Notes under the pieces: generated by a model
Seen by the model: only the letters and a program-made list of their open reading frames with translations
Database searches by the model: none
What the model was told of the DNA's origin: nothing
In this document: positions 6,979 to 15,821 of the stretch, piece after piece
Layout: each line of letters begins with the position of its first letter
Numbering within the stretch: position 1 is the stretch's first letter
Made by a program: the position numbers and the translations under genes
Origin: Bog-756 sp963699055
GTDB taxonomy: Bacteria; Actinomycetota; Acidimicrobiia; Acidimicrobiales; RAAP-2
Reading direction: 5' to 3'
DNA: 64,000 nt
Assembly (NCBI GenBank): GCA_963699055.1
Contig: CAVOTA010000004.1
Span: 186,001-250,000, forward strand

Positions 6979-9900
6979 ATGGCTACGACAACGAAGCACC
7001 CCTTGACCCGACGCGGCCTCGTGGCGATCGTGACGGCATTGACCGTCGGTTCCGTCCTCGCCCTGGCGGGCGCCGCCCCCCTCGTCCCGGCGTCGGCCGG
7101 CGCCGCCACCGCGCAGGCACCGGTGTGCACGGCGCACGCCGCCGCCAAAGGGTGCGTCCCGGCGACTCCGACCGGACTCGCCGCCACGCGCGTCTCGGCG
7201 ACCGGCGCCACCCTCACGTGGTCGCCCGTGCCCGGGGCCACCGGCTACAACCTCTTCGTCGGGGGGACCATGGTGAAGGGCACGGCGGCACCGCCCATGA
7301 CGGACACCTCGCGGGCTCCCGGGTCCACCGTCGACTACACGGTGTCGGCCCACGACGCCGCCGGCAGGTCCACCCAGACCGCGCCCCTGACGGTCACGAC
7401 GCTCCCGGCGACACCGCGCGGGCTGGTCGCCACCGCCGGTGACGGGCAGGTCACCCTCGGCTGGTCCGCCGCGGCCGGCGCGTCCGGCTACACCGTGCTG
7501 TCGGGAGGCACCCCGGTCACCACGACGACGGCGACGTCCGTGGTGGTGGGCGGGCTGGACGACGGCACCACCTACACCCTCAGCGTGGAGGCGACCGACA
7601 GCTCCGGCCCCTCGGCCCCGGCGGCGGCCGTGGCGGCGACACCGATGCCCCCGCTGCCCGGTGCCCCCGCTGACGTCACCGCATCCACCATCACCGCGGC
7701 CGGTGCCACCCTCGGCTGGGATCCGGTGTCCCGTGCCACCGACTACGTCGTCACCGTCGGGGACGTGGTCCTCGGTACGACGACGGGGACGACCTGGACC
7801 GACACCTCCGCCGCCCCCGGGACGACGGTCCCGTACTCGGTGGCCGCCGTCGACGCCTCGGGCGCCGGCACGGCCACCACCGTCGACGTCGAGACCCTGC
7901 CCGCCGCACCGTCCGGGCCGACCGCCTCCGACCCGACCGCGTCGGGCGCCACCGTGACGTGGCAGCCGGTGGCCGGGGCGACGGGCTACGTGGTGGCCGC
8001 CGACGGGACGACCCTCGGGACGACCACGGCGACCACCTGGACCGACACCACGGCGGCGAGCGGCAGTGCCGTCGTCTACACGGTGACCGCCTCCGACACC
8101 TCGGGACCGGGTGCGCCGAGCACGCCGGTGACGGTGACGACCCTGCCGGCGGCACCCACCGGCGTGACCCCGTCGGCCGTGACCGCGTCCGGCGCCACCG
8201 TGTCGTGGGACGGGGTCCCCGGTGCCACCGGCTACCTCGTCTACGTCCAGGACATCGTCATCGCCACGACCTCGGCGACGACCTGGACCGACACCACCGC
8301 CGCCGCCGGGACGACGGTCCCCTACTCGGTGGCCGCCACCGACGCCTCGGGATCCGGGGCGCCGAGCACGCCGGTGACGGTGACGACCCTTCCGGCGGCA
8401 CCCGCCGGTCTGGCCGCCTCGGCCGTCACCGCCTCGGGCGCCACCTTGACCTGGCAGCCGACCACCGGGGCGACCGCCTACGTCGTCTCGGCCGGCGGCA
8501 CCACCCTCGGGACCACCACGTCGACCGGTTGGACCGACTCCACCGCCCCGAGCGGCAGCCCCGTCGACTACACGGTGGCCGCCACCGACGCCTCGGGTTC
8601 CGGGGCGCCGAGCACGCCGGTGACGGTGACGACCCTGCCGGCGGCACCCGTCGGTCTGGCCGCCTCGGCCGTCACCGCCTCGGGCGCCACCCTGACCTGG
8701 CAGCCGACCACCGGGGCGACCGCCTACGTCGTCTCGGCCGGCGGCACCACCCTCGGGACCACCACGTCGACCGGATGGACCGACTCCACCGCCCCGAGCG
8801 GCAGCGCCGTCGACTACACGGTGGCCGCCACCGACGCCTCGGGTTCCGGGGCGGCCGCCGCCGCCGACGTGGTGACCCTGCCGGCCGCGCCCGCGGAGCC
8901 CACCGCCTCGGCCGTCACCGCCTCGGGCGCCACCTTGACCTGGGCCGCCGTGCCCGGTGCCACCGGCTACCTGGTCTACGCCCAGGACATCCTGGTGGCC
9001 GGCACCACCGCCCCCACCTACGCCGACGCATCGAGCCCGAGCGGGAGCGCGGTCAGCTACGTGGTGGTCGCCACCGACGCCTCGGGTGCCGGTCAGCCGT
9101 CGACCGCCGTCGCCGTGACCACGTTGCCGGCCGCGCCCGACGGGCTGTCCGCCTCGGCCGTCGGCGCCACGGGGGCCACCCTCACCTGGTCACCCGTCGC
9201 CGGTGCCACCGGGTACACGGCGTCCGTCGACGGGACCCCGTTCGAGGCGACCTCCCGCACCGCCGCCACCGACACCGGCGAGGCGCCCGGCGCCACGCTG
9301 CAGTACACGGTGACCGCCCAGGACGCCACGGGGGGTTCGGTTCCGTCGGCACCCGTCCAGGTGGTACTCGCCCCCGCCGCGCCCGTCGGGGTCGCCGCCT
9401 ACCCGGCCGCCGGGGCCCTCAGCGTCCGGTGGCCGGCCGTGCCCGGCGCCACCAGTTACGCCGTGTCGGTCGCCGGAGTCCCACCGGTCGTGGTCACCGG
9501 CACCTCGGCGACGGTGGCCGGACTCACCGACGGGACCGCCTACGCGGCCACCGTGACCGCGGCCGACGCCGGTGGCAGCAGCCCCCCGTCGGCACCGGCG
9601 ACGGCCACGCCGACGGCACCGACCATGCCCACGTCGGCGTTCAGCCTGCTGAACATGGAGGGGATCAACACCCACTCCACGTACGGCGACACGCCGTACG
9701 CGAACCTCACCCGCACCGAGCAGCTGCTCGGCCAGCTCGGCGTGCGCCATGTGCGCGACCCGCTGGCCTACGGCTCGTTCGGCCTCCAGTACGGCCAGGT
9801 CGACTTCTTCAACGCCCTGCACGCCGAAGGGATCGGCGTCGACCTCATCCTGTCGCCCTCGGCCTCGACCGGTGACCTGGCGGCCCGGGTGGCCGCGGTC

Positions 9901-10833
9901 GGGAGCACCCTGTCGGCCGACGTCGACGGCATCGAGGGTCCGAACGAGCTCAACGGCTCCGGCCAGTCCGACTGGTCCGCGCAGGACGTCGCCTACCAGC
10001 GGGCGATGTACGCAGCCGTGCGGGCCACCCCCAGCCTGGCCGCGGTCCCGGTGGTGGCGCCGTCCCTCAACGACAGCCTGGCCCTGCCCGACGGCGACCA
10101 GGGCTTCCTCACCCTCGGCAACCTGTCCGACAGCCTCGACGCCGGCAACATCCACGTCTACCCCGGCGGTCGCGTCCCCACCTGGGACATGGACGCCAGC
10201 ATGGCCGCCGAGCAGGACGTGTCCGGCTCGAAGCCGGTCTGGGTGACCGAGGCCGGCTACCACGACGCCGTCGACAACCCCGGGAACTTCTCCGTGACCG
10301 ACGCGGAGGCGGCCGACTACCTCCCCCGCCTCCTGCTCGAGTGGCACCAGCGGGGTGCCGCCCGGGTCAACCTCTACGAGCTCTACGACGAGGCTCCCGA
10401 TCCCGGTCAGACCGACTACTCCGACCACTTCGGTCTGGTGTCCTACGGCGGGGTGCCCAAGCCCCAGTTCACCGCCGTCCAGGACTTCAACGCCCTGCTG
10501 TCCGACACGTCGGTGAGCTTCCCGCTGACCCCGCTCACCTACTCGGTGGCCTCGGGCTCGACCCCGGTGTCGTCCATGCTCCTGGAGAAGAGCACCGGCC
10601 AGTACATCCTCTACCTGTGGCAGGACGTCGCCGAGTCGGACACCACGACCGACCCGCCCACCCCGGTGACGGTGCCCGCCACCCCGGTGACGGTCACGCT
10701 CGGCGCCCCCGTCAGCTCGATCACCGAGTACCGCCCGTCGTTGTCACCCGCCGCACAGGCCACGGCCACCGGGACGGCCACCTTCACCGTCGGCCTCCAG
10801 GGGGACGCCACCGCCCTCGTCATCCAGCCCTAG
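6979..10833 (+). CDS. Secreted protein with ten fibronectin type III domains and a C-terminal GH clan A-like domain
   Basis: A 1284-residue exported protein. Residues 1-45 are a signal peptide (KHPLTRRGLVAIVTALTVGS and a hydrophobic core, Ala-rich end). Residues about 60-880 hold ten FN3 units of about 82 residues, each with ATLTWxPVxGATGYxV and a YTVxAxDASG strand. Residues about 885-1284 look like a TIM-barrel glycoside hydrolase of clan A: IEGPNELNG places the likely acid/base at Glu990 and VWVTEAGY the nucleophile at Glu1091. A beta-sandwich-like tail follows. The start has AGGAGG eight bases upstream. FN3 modules probably hold the catalytic domain on a polysaccharide or at the cell surface. 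Repeats 6 and 7 are nearly identical in DNA. The substrate is unknown. Confidence 0.82.
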   Translation: MATTTKHPLTRRGLVAIVTALTVGSVLALAGAAPLVPASAGAATAQAPVCTAHAAAKGCVPATPTGLAATRVSATGATLTWSPVPGATGYNLFVGGTMVKGTAAPPMTDTSRAPGSTVDYTVSAHDAAGRSTQTAPLTVTTLPATPRGLVATAGDGQVTLGWSAAAGASGYTVLSGGTPVTTTTATSVVVGGLDDGTTYTLSVEATDSSGPSAPAAAVAATPMPPLPGAPADVTASTITAAGATLGWDPVSRATDYVVTVGDVVLGTTTGTTWTDTSAAPGTTVPYSVAAVDASGAGTATTVDVETLPAAPSGPTASDPTASGATVTWQPVAGATGYVVAADGTTLGTTTATTWTDTTAASGSAVVYTVTASDTSGPGAPSTPVTVTTLPAAPTGVTPSAVTASGATVSWDGVPGATGYLVYVQDIVIATTSATTWTDTTAAAGTTVPYSVAATDASGSGAPSTPVTVTTLPAAPAGLAASAVTASGATLTWQPTTGATAYVVSAGGTTLGTTTSTGWTDSTAPSGSPVDYTVAATDASGSGAPSTPVTVTTLPAAPVGLAASAVTASGATLTWQPTTGATAYVVSAGGTTLGTTTSTGWTDSTAPSGSAVDYTVAATDASGSGAAAAADVVTLPAAPAEPTASAVTASGATLTWAAVPGATGYLVYAQDILVAGTTAPTYADASSPSGSAVSYVVVATDASGAGQPSTAVAVTTLPAAPDGLSASAVGATGATLTWSPVAGATGYTASVDGTPFEATSRTAATDTGEAPGATLQYTVTAQDATGGSVPSAPVQVVLAPAAPVGVAAYPAAGALSVRWPAVPGATSYAVSVAGVPPVVVTGTSATVAGLTDGTAYAATVTAADAGGSSPPSAPATATPTAPTMPTSAFSLLNMEGINTHSTYGDTPYANLTRTEQLLGQLGVRHVRDPLAYGSFGLQYGQVDFFNALHAEGIGVDLILSPSASTGDLAARVAAVGSTLSADVDGIEGPNELNGSGQSDWSAQDVAYQRAMYAAVRATPSLAAVPVVAPSLNDSLALPDGDQGFLTLGNLSDSLDAGNIHVYPGGRVPTWDMDASMAAEQDVSGSKPVWVTEAGYHDAVDNPGNFSVTDAEAADYLPRLLLEWHQRGAARVNLYELYDEAPDPGQTDYSDHFGLVSYGGVPKPQFTAVQDFNALLSDTSVSFPLTPLTYSVASGSTPVSSMLLEKSTGQYILYLWQDVAESDTTTDPPTPVTVPATPVTVTLGAPVSSITEYRPSLSPAAQATATGTATFTVGLQGDATALVIQP
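8395..8886 (+). repeat. Tandem 246-bp duplication encoding FN3 repeats 6 and 7
   Basis: The DNA from about 8395 to 8640 recurs at 8641-8886 with only scattered differences (for example cccgccggt versus cccgtcggt, and ttgacc versus ctgacc) until the second copy diverges into GCGGCCGCC near 8850. The unit is 82 codons, one FN3 domain. This looks like a recent in-frame duplication or gene conversion, because the other repeats are much more divergent. Confidence 0.85.
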
Positions 10834-10892
10834 TCCTGGTCCACCGCCCGCACCAGGTGCCCGGTCCCCCCCGGGGATCGGGCACCGGCGCG

Positions 10893-12152
10893 TCAGGGAG
10901 CGGCGGCGCCGGCCGCGGCGTCGCGGGCGATCTGGTCGGCCAGGTCCCCGGGTGTCAGCTGCTCCGACAGGAGCCGCTCGAAGCGGGCCGGGTCGCCGGC
11001 CGTGAACGCCCGGCACAACGGGAACCCCTCCACGTAACAGGTCAGGTAGGCCCGCCACGTGGGGTGGGTCAGGAACTCCACCGCCTTGGCCGCCCGGTCC
11101 CGAGGCAGGAGACCCCACCGCGCCACCTCGTCGATGACGGTGTCCGGATCGGCGCCGTCCTCGTGGAGGCGGAAGGCGGCATTGGTGCGGACGGCGCCGA
11201 GCGCCTCGCCGGCGTCGGCCACGGCGGCCACCACCTCGGTGTCGTAGCGGATGCCGAGCGGGTGGAGGTGGGCGGCGACGGTCACCTCGGGGTGCCGGCC
11301 CCACGCCACTTCGAGGCCGAGGTCGGCCAGACCCTCGGCCAGGAGGCACTGGGGCGTGCCCACCAGGAAGATCGACTCCTCCCACCACTGCCGGCGGCGG
11401 ACCAGCCCCACCTCCTTGCGGGTGTGCTCGGTGTGATGGCCGGGATAGGCCTCGTGGGCCACCAGGTGCGCCAGGCCGGTCGACAGCACCGGCAGGTCGG
11501 TGTTGACGGCCACCCGGCTCTGCAGTCCGCCGAGGTAGTAGTTGAACCCGGACCACGGCTCGTTCGAGACCAGCTCGAACTCGACGTGCTCCCCGTCGGG
11601 AAGACCGAAGAGCTCGTCGGTGCGGGCCCGCAGGTCCTCGGCCAGCGAGTCGACCGCCCGGCGCAGGGTGTCCACCGGCACGGCGTGCGCCTCCCGCCAC
11701 ACGGTCAGACGCTCGGCCAGCGGACCCGAGCCGGGGAGCACCTCGTCGAGCCGGCGGTGGGCGTCGACCAGCACCTCCTCGTCGATGCGCGAGGGCCGGA
11801 CCCCGTAGCAGGCCTCCACCTCGTCGGCGTAGCCGATGGGCTCCCCCGCCAGCTTGGCGCACGTGGTGGCCACCCCCAGCACCTGGGCGGTGATCCAGTG
11901 CCGGCGGGCCGGCGAGGACGAGTCCTCGGAGCCGGGACCGTCGAGCGGTGCCCCGGCGGCGAGGTCGGCCAGCAGGGCCCGGGCGTCGCCCACCAGCCGT
12001 TCGGGCGGCACCACCGGCTCGGCGGCCACGGCGGCGGCCAGCGCGGCGGGACCGTAGTAGGCGTCGACGGCACCGTCGATGTGGCGGCCCAGGCGGAGTC
12101 CCAGGGTCAGGTAGGCCTCGACCACGCCGTCCTCGACCACGCCGTCGGCCAC
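10893..12152 (-). CDS. DUF885-like putative metallopeptidase
   Basis: A 419-residue soluble protein. The segment VAHEAYPGHHTEH is the HExxPGHH zinc-site motif known from DUF885 and related gluzincin-like proteins, and LLAEGLADLGLEVAW about 50 residues later supplies the expected downstream Glu. Other marks are EPWSGFNYYLGG and VNTDLPVLSTGLAHLVAHE. No signal peptide is seen, so it is probably cytoplasmic. A GTG start is used at 12152, and further in-frame GTGs at residues 5 and 10 are possible. It follows the dienelactone hydrolase gene by 19 bases, so the two are likely co-transcribed. The substrate is unknown. Confidence 0.75.
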   Translation of the reverse strand: MADGVVEDGVVEAYLTLGLRLGRHIDGAVDAYYGPAALAAAVAAEPVVPPERLVGDARALLADLAAGAPLDGPGSEDSSSPARRHWITAQVLGVATTCAKLAGEPIGYADEVEACYGVRPSRIDEEVLVDAHRRLDEVLPGSGPLAERLTVWREAHAVPVDTLRRAVDSLAEDLRARTDELFGLPDGEHVEFELVSNEPWSGFNYYLGGLQSRVAVNTDLPVLSTGLAHLVAHEAYPGHHTEHTRKEVGLVRRRQWWEESIFLVGTPQCLLAEGLADLGLEVAWGRHPEVTVAAHLHPLGIRYDTEVVAAVADAGEALGAVRTNAAFRLHEDGADPDTVIDEVARWGLLPRDRAAKAVEFLTHPTWRAYLTCYVEGFPLCRAFTAGDPARFERLLSEQLTPGDLADQIARDAAAGAAAP

Positions 12153-12171
12153 CTGCGGTGCCCCGGTCCGC

Positions 12172-12864
12172 TCAGTCGAGCCGCGCGTGCAGGAAGGCGA
12201 CGGTGCGCTCCCACAGCTGCTCGGCGGCGGCCGCGTCGTAGACGGCGGGCCGGTCCTCGTTGAAGAAGGCGTGATCGACCCCGGGGTACACGACGAAGGA
12301 GGCGTCGAGACCGAGGCCCCGCAGCGTCGCCTCGAGCTCGGCGGCGGCCTCCGGCGTGAACGACCCGTCGAGCTCGGCGACGTGGCCGAGCACGGCGGCG
12401 GTCATCGTCGAGTAGTCGGGCTGGGCGTCCGGCCACGGGATCACGCCGTAGGCCGGCACCACGGCGGCCACGGCGTCGGGTCGGCGACAGCCCAGCACGA
12501 GGGCCAGGCCGCCGCCCATGCAGAACCCGACGACCCCGACGGTCGTCCTGGCGGTGCGCCGGAGCAGCTCGTCGACGGCGCCGCTCAGGTGGGTGGCGGC
12601 GTCGGACAGCTCGAGGGCCATCATGTGCTTGGCCGCCTCGTCGGGTTCGGTCAGCGGCACAGCGGTCCCGCGGTAGAGGTCGGGGGCGAGGGCGGTGAAC
12701 CCGGCCGTCGCGAAGCGGTCGCAGGTCCGGGTGATCTGGTCGACCAGACCCCACCACTCCTGGATCACGAGGACGCCGACCGTCCCGTCCGAACCACCCT
12801 CCGGCTCGGCCAGGTAGCCCTGGGCCGTGGACCCGTCACTCGGAAACTCGATGCGTGCGCCCAT
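12172..12864 (-). CDS. Dienelactone hydrolase family protein
   Basis: A 230-residue alpha/beta hydrolase of the dienelactone hydrolase family. The nucleophile motif is GFCMGGG (Cys115), with Asp166 (HVAELDGSF) and His198 (PGVDHAFF) completing the Cys-Asp-His triad. The entry strand VLVIQEWWGL carries the conserved Glu36 that interacts with the Cys. The length is normal for the family. Such enzymes open lactones in chlorocatechol-type pathways or act as general carboxylesterases, and nothing nearby points to aromatic degradation. It lies upstream of the DUF885-like gene in the same direction. Confidence 0.88.
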   Translation of the reverse strand: MGARIEFPSDGSTAQGYLAEPEGGSDGTVGVLVIQEWWGLVDQITRTCDRFATAGFTALAPDLYRGTAVPLTEPDEAAKHMMALELSDAATHLSGAVDELLRRTARTTVGVVGFCMGGGLALVLGCRRPDAVAAVVPAYGVIPWPDAQPDYSTMTAAVLGHVAELDGSFTPEAAAELEATLRGLGLDASFVVYPGVDHAFFNEDRPAVYDAAAAEQLWERTVAFLHARLD

Positions 12865-13046
12865 GCCCCGGACCCTACTCGCGGCACCCCGGGGCAGGGT
12901 CCCGACGGCACCCCCCACACCGGGTCGAGCGCCCCGTCCGGCAACTGTCCTGCACCAGATGCCGACCAAGAAACCCCAGGTCACGGCCTTGGGTGGTCGG
13001 GGGGTCCTTGTGACCCACCGGGGCACCGACTACCATCTGCCCGCAT

Positions 13047-14279
13047 ATGACTCACGCCGAGCAGTACTCGACGGTCGAGCCAGGTGCCTGCCCCGCACGC
13101 CACCACCGGACACGCAACCGGGTCGTAGCGACACTCGCCGTGGCCTCCCTCCTCGGAGCCACGTCCGCCATGGTGTCGTTCGCAACGCCTGCCTCCGCCG
13201 ACCAGATCTCCGATGCCCAGGCCCAGGCGGCGGCCATCTCGGCCAAGCTGAGCGCCACCCAGTCCCAGATCGCCGCCCTGACCGGCCAGGTCAACTCGGC
13301 GGACTACAAGCTGGCCCAGCTGCAGTCGCAGATCGCCGCCAGCCAGGCCCAGATGGCCAAGGACCAGCACACCGTCACGGTCGACGAATCGCAGCTGCGC
13401 GCCCAGGCGCTCGCCGACTACACCAGCGAGGGCACGTCGAACACGACGACCCAGCTCTTCACCTCCAACGTCAACACCAGCGGCATCCGGTCCGAGTACT
13501 CGGCCATCGCCACCGGGAACGTCACGTCGACGATCGACCACCTCCACACCGCGCAGACCCAGCTCGCCGCCACCCAGTCGTCGCTCGAGCAGCAGAAGTC
13601 CCAGGCGCAGACCACCCGCGACAGCCTGGCCGCCTCGCAGCACCAGGCGACCGAACTGGCGGCCCAGGACCAGTCCACGCTGGACAGCGTCGACGCCAAC
13701 ATCCAGACCCTGGTCGCCCAGAAGCAGGCGGCCGAGGCCGCCGCCGCCCAGGCGGCCGCGAAGGCCGCGTTCAACCAGAAGGTCGCCGCCGCCCAGGCCG
13801 CCCAGACCCAGGCCGCCGCCACCGCCCGGTCCACCGTCGGCACGACCTCCGGCGGCGGCTCCTCGGGGGGCGGTTCGTCGGGCGGCTCGACGTCCGTCAC
13901 CCCCACGGCCCCGGCGCCACCGCTGTCGCCCGGGGCGGCCGGCGCCGTGCAGGCCGCCGAGCGCGAGATCGGCGTCCCCTACGTGTGGGGCGGCACCACC
14001 CCGGCCGGCTTCGACTGCTCGGGCCTGGTCATGTGGGCCTACGCCCAGGTGGGCATCAGCCTCCCCCACTACTCGGGCGCACAGTTCGCCGACACGACCC
14101 ACATCTCGATGGCCGACATCGAGCCGGGTGACCTTCTGTTCTACGGACCCGGTGGTGACGAGCACGTCGCCATGTACGTGGGCGGCGGCTCCATGATCGA
14201 GGCCCCGTACACCGGTGCCAGTGTGTGGATCACCGGTGTGCGCACCGACGGTCTCGCCGGCGTCGGCCGGGTGGCCTGA
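13047..14279 (+). CDS. NlpC/P60 cell-wall hydrolase with coiled coil (RipA-like)
   Basis: A 410-residue exported peptidoglycan hydrolase. Residues 1-52 contain a signal peptide (VVATLAVASLLGATSAMVSF, cleavage near TPASA-DQ). Residues 53-270 are Ala/Gln-rich coiled coil, then a Gly/Ser linker (278-291) and Pro-rich stretch. The NlpC/P60 domain covers 305-410. Cys324 (GFDCSGLVMW), His373 (DEHVAMYVG) and Glu385 (SMIEAP) match the Cys-His-Glu spacing of Mycobacterium RipA (49 and 12 residues). This predicts a D-glutamyl-diaminopimelate endopeptidase acting in daughter-cell separation or wall turnover, with the coiled coil as a regulatory or FtsEX-type docking segment. Confidence 0.9.
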   Translation: MTHAEQYSTVEPGACPARHHRTRNRVVATLAVASLLGATSAMVSFATPASADQISDAQAQAAAISAKLSATQSQIAALTGQVNSADYKLAQLQSQIAASQAQMAKDQHTVTVDESQLRAQALADYTSEGTSNTTTQLFTSNVNTSGIRSEYSAIATGNVTSTIDHLHTAQTQLAATQSSLEQQKSQAQTTRDSLAASQHQATELAAQDQSTLDSVDANIQTLVAQKQAAEAAAAQAAAKAAFNQKVAAAQAAQTQAAATARSTVGTTSGGGSSGGGSSGGSTSVTPTAPAPPLSPGAAGAVQAAEREIGVPYVWGGTTPAGFDCSGLVMWAYAQVGISLPHYSGAQFADTTHISMADIEPGDLLFYGPGGDEHVAMYVGGGSMIEAPYTGASVWITGVRTDGLAGVGRVA

Positions 14280-14357
14280 GCCCGGAGGCTCCGCACCGGC
14301 GGGCGGGCCCACGGGGCGACGCCCGGACACCCGGTGCGGTCCACAGGGATCCGCACC

Positions 14358-14792
14358 ATGGCGTTCGGCCAACCGTCGGGTCCCCCCGCCACCGCACGTC
14401 AGCTCCGTGACCTGACCGCGCTGGTCGAGGCGGCCGGGCACGACGGGTTCCGCGACGCGCGGGGCCCACTGGGCCTCAACCAGCGCCAGGCGGCCGGGCG
14501 CTTCACCCAGGACGAGGCCGAGTCGCTCATCGCCCGGCTCGAGGCCGAAGCCGAAGCCGAAGCCGGCGGTCCCGACGGCACCGTGGTCGACGCCGACGCG
14601 CCGCCCGCACGGGCCACCCGGACACGCCCGGTGACCACCGGGACGTCCACCGCCGACACGCCACCGCCACGTCGGGCAGCGGGGCGGTCCGGGACACTGG
14701 CCGAACAGCTCGAGCGGGTTCCCGAGCAGCTGCTCGTCGACGAGCTGCGTCGGCGGGGCTGGGCCCTCATCCCACCCACCCCGGACGGCTGA
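14358..14792 (+). CDS. Conserved hypothetical protein
   Basis: A 144-residue protein with a conserved N-terminal block (MAFGQPSGPPATARQLRDL, then GHDGFRDARGPLGLNQRQAAGRFTQDEAESLI), a charged and disordered middle, and a C-terminal block LAEQLERVPEQLLVDELRRRGW. I recognise this as an actinobacterial protein of unknown function. The FTQDEAE block resembles a short helical domain, perhaps nucleic-acid related, but I cannot assign it. The ATG at 14358 is chosen over upstream codons because conservation begins there. Confidence 0.68.
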   Translation: MAFGQPSGPPATARQLRDLTALVEAAGHDGFRDARGPLGLNQRQAAGRFTQDEAESLIARLEAEAEAEAGGPDGTVVDADAPPARATRTRPVTTGTSTADTPPPRRAAGRSGTLAEQLERVPEQLLVDELRRRGWALIPPTPDG

Positions 14793-14853
14793 CACCGCGA
14801 CCCGGACGGCGGCCGTGGCGGCACCTGCGCCGACGGCCCCGGCGGCCGGCCGG

Positions 14854-15651
14854 TCAGCCCTGGTCGTGGGCGGCGAACTCCTTGGGCGGCATCTGGCCGA
14901 CCGTGCCGCCCGCCCGGGGGCCGGGGGGCCGGGCGAACCGGAACGGGATGGCCTCCCGACCCGCCTGGATGACCATGGCCTGCCCGGTGGCCTCGCCCGA
15001 CAGCAGGTCGACGACGGCCGACGACACCGAACCGGCGTCGATCAGCGGGAAGCCGCTCGACTCGAGCAGATCGCGCATGTCGGCGATCAACGGCGTGTCG
15101 ACGATGCTCGGGCACACGGCGTTGACGGTGATGCCCTTGGCCGCCAGCTGCGGTTCGAGCGAGCGCACCAGGCCGACCACGGCGTGCTTGGTGAGGCAGT
15201 AGACGGGGTCGGGCGAGAAGCCGATCAGCCCGGCGAGCGAGGCCGTCGCCACGATGGACCCGCCGCCGCGTGCCTCCATGGCCGGCACCAGGGCCCTCAC
15301 ACCGAAGAACACGCCGTCCACGTTGACGCCGGTGGCCCGCCGGTAGATCTCGTCGGTCACCGCCGTGACGTCGGCCTCACCCGTGGTGACCCCGGCGTTC
15401 AGGTGGGCCAGGTCGATCCCCCCGAACCGCTCGGTGACGGCGGCCACGATGCCCGGCCACTCGTCGGAGCGTCCCACGTCCGCCTGGAGGGCCAGTCCGC
15501 CGACGACGGCCGCCGCCGACTCGGCCGACGCACCGTCGAGGTCCACCACGGCCACCGACGCACCGGCGGCGGCCAGCCGGATCGCCGTGGACAGACCGAT
15601 CCCCGATCCCCCGCCGGTCACCACTGCAACCTTGTCCGTCAACGATCCCAT
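14854..15651 (-). CDS. SDR-family NAD(P)-dependent oxidoreductase
   Basis: A classical short-chain dehydrogenase of 265 residues. It has the cofactor motif TGGGSGIG, an acidic residue at the end of strand 2 (VVDLDG, favouring NAD+), the structural LNAG motif, the catalytic Ser in ATASLAG and the YCLTK Tyr-Lys pair, then NAVCPSIVDTPL. The last 30 residues (RFARPPGPRAGG) extend beyond the usual core. It stands alone, converging with the upstream hypothetical gene, so the alcohol or ketone substrate cannot be inferred. Confidence 0.9.
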   Translation of the reverse strand: MGSLTDKVAVVTGGGSGIGLSTAIRLAAAGASVAVVDLDGASAESAAAVVGGLALQADVGRSDEWPGIVAAVTERFGGIDLAHLNAGVTTGEADVTAVTDEIYRRATGVNVDGVFFGVRALVPAMEARGGGSIVATASLAGLIGFSPDPVYCLTKHAVVGLVRSLEPQLAAKGITVNAVCPSIVDTPLIADMRDLLESSGFPLIDAGSVSSAVVDLLSGEATGQAMVIQAGREAIPFRFARPPGPRAGGTVGQMPPKEFAAHDQG

Positions 15652-15821
15652 GGCGTCACCTGCGGCCCTCCACTCGGTCGGCGCCCGCTACGTGCGGCAC
15701 GCCGGGACGCCCACCCCGGGGACCGGGACGGCACGCCGAAGCCACCCTACCGGCCCCCTGGGGCATACTGAGGGCCTGGCCGGCACACGGGAACACCCCG
15801 GGGACCGGTCGCCACCCGACC

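Noticed and set aside
12865..13046. c-di-AMP (ydaO/yuaA) riboswitch before the NlpC/P60 gene
   Set aside because: Such elements precede many actinobacterial wall hydrolase genes, but I could not match the conserved segments here.
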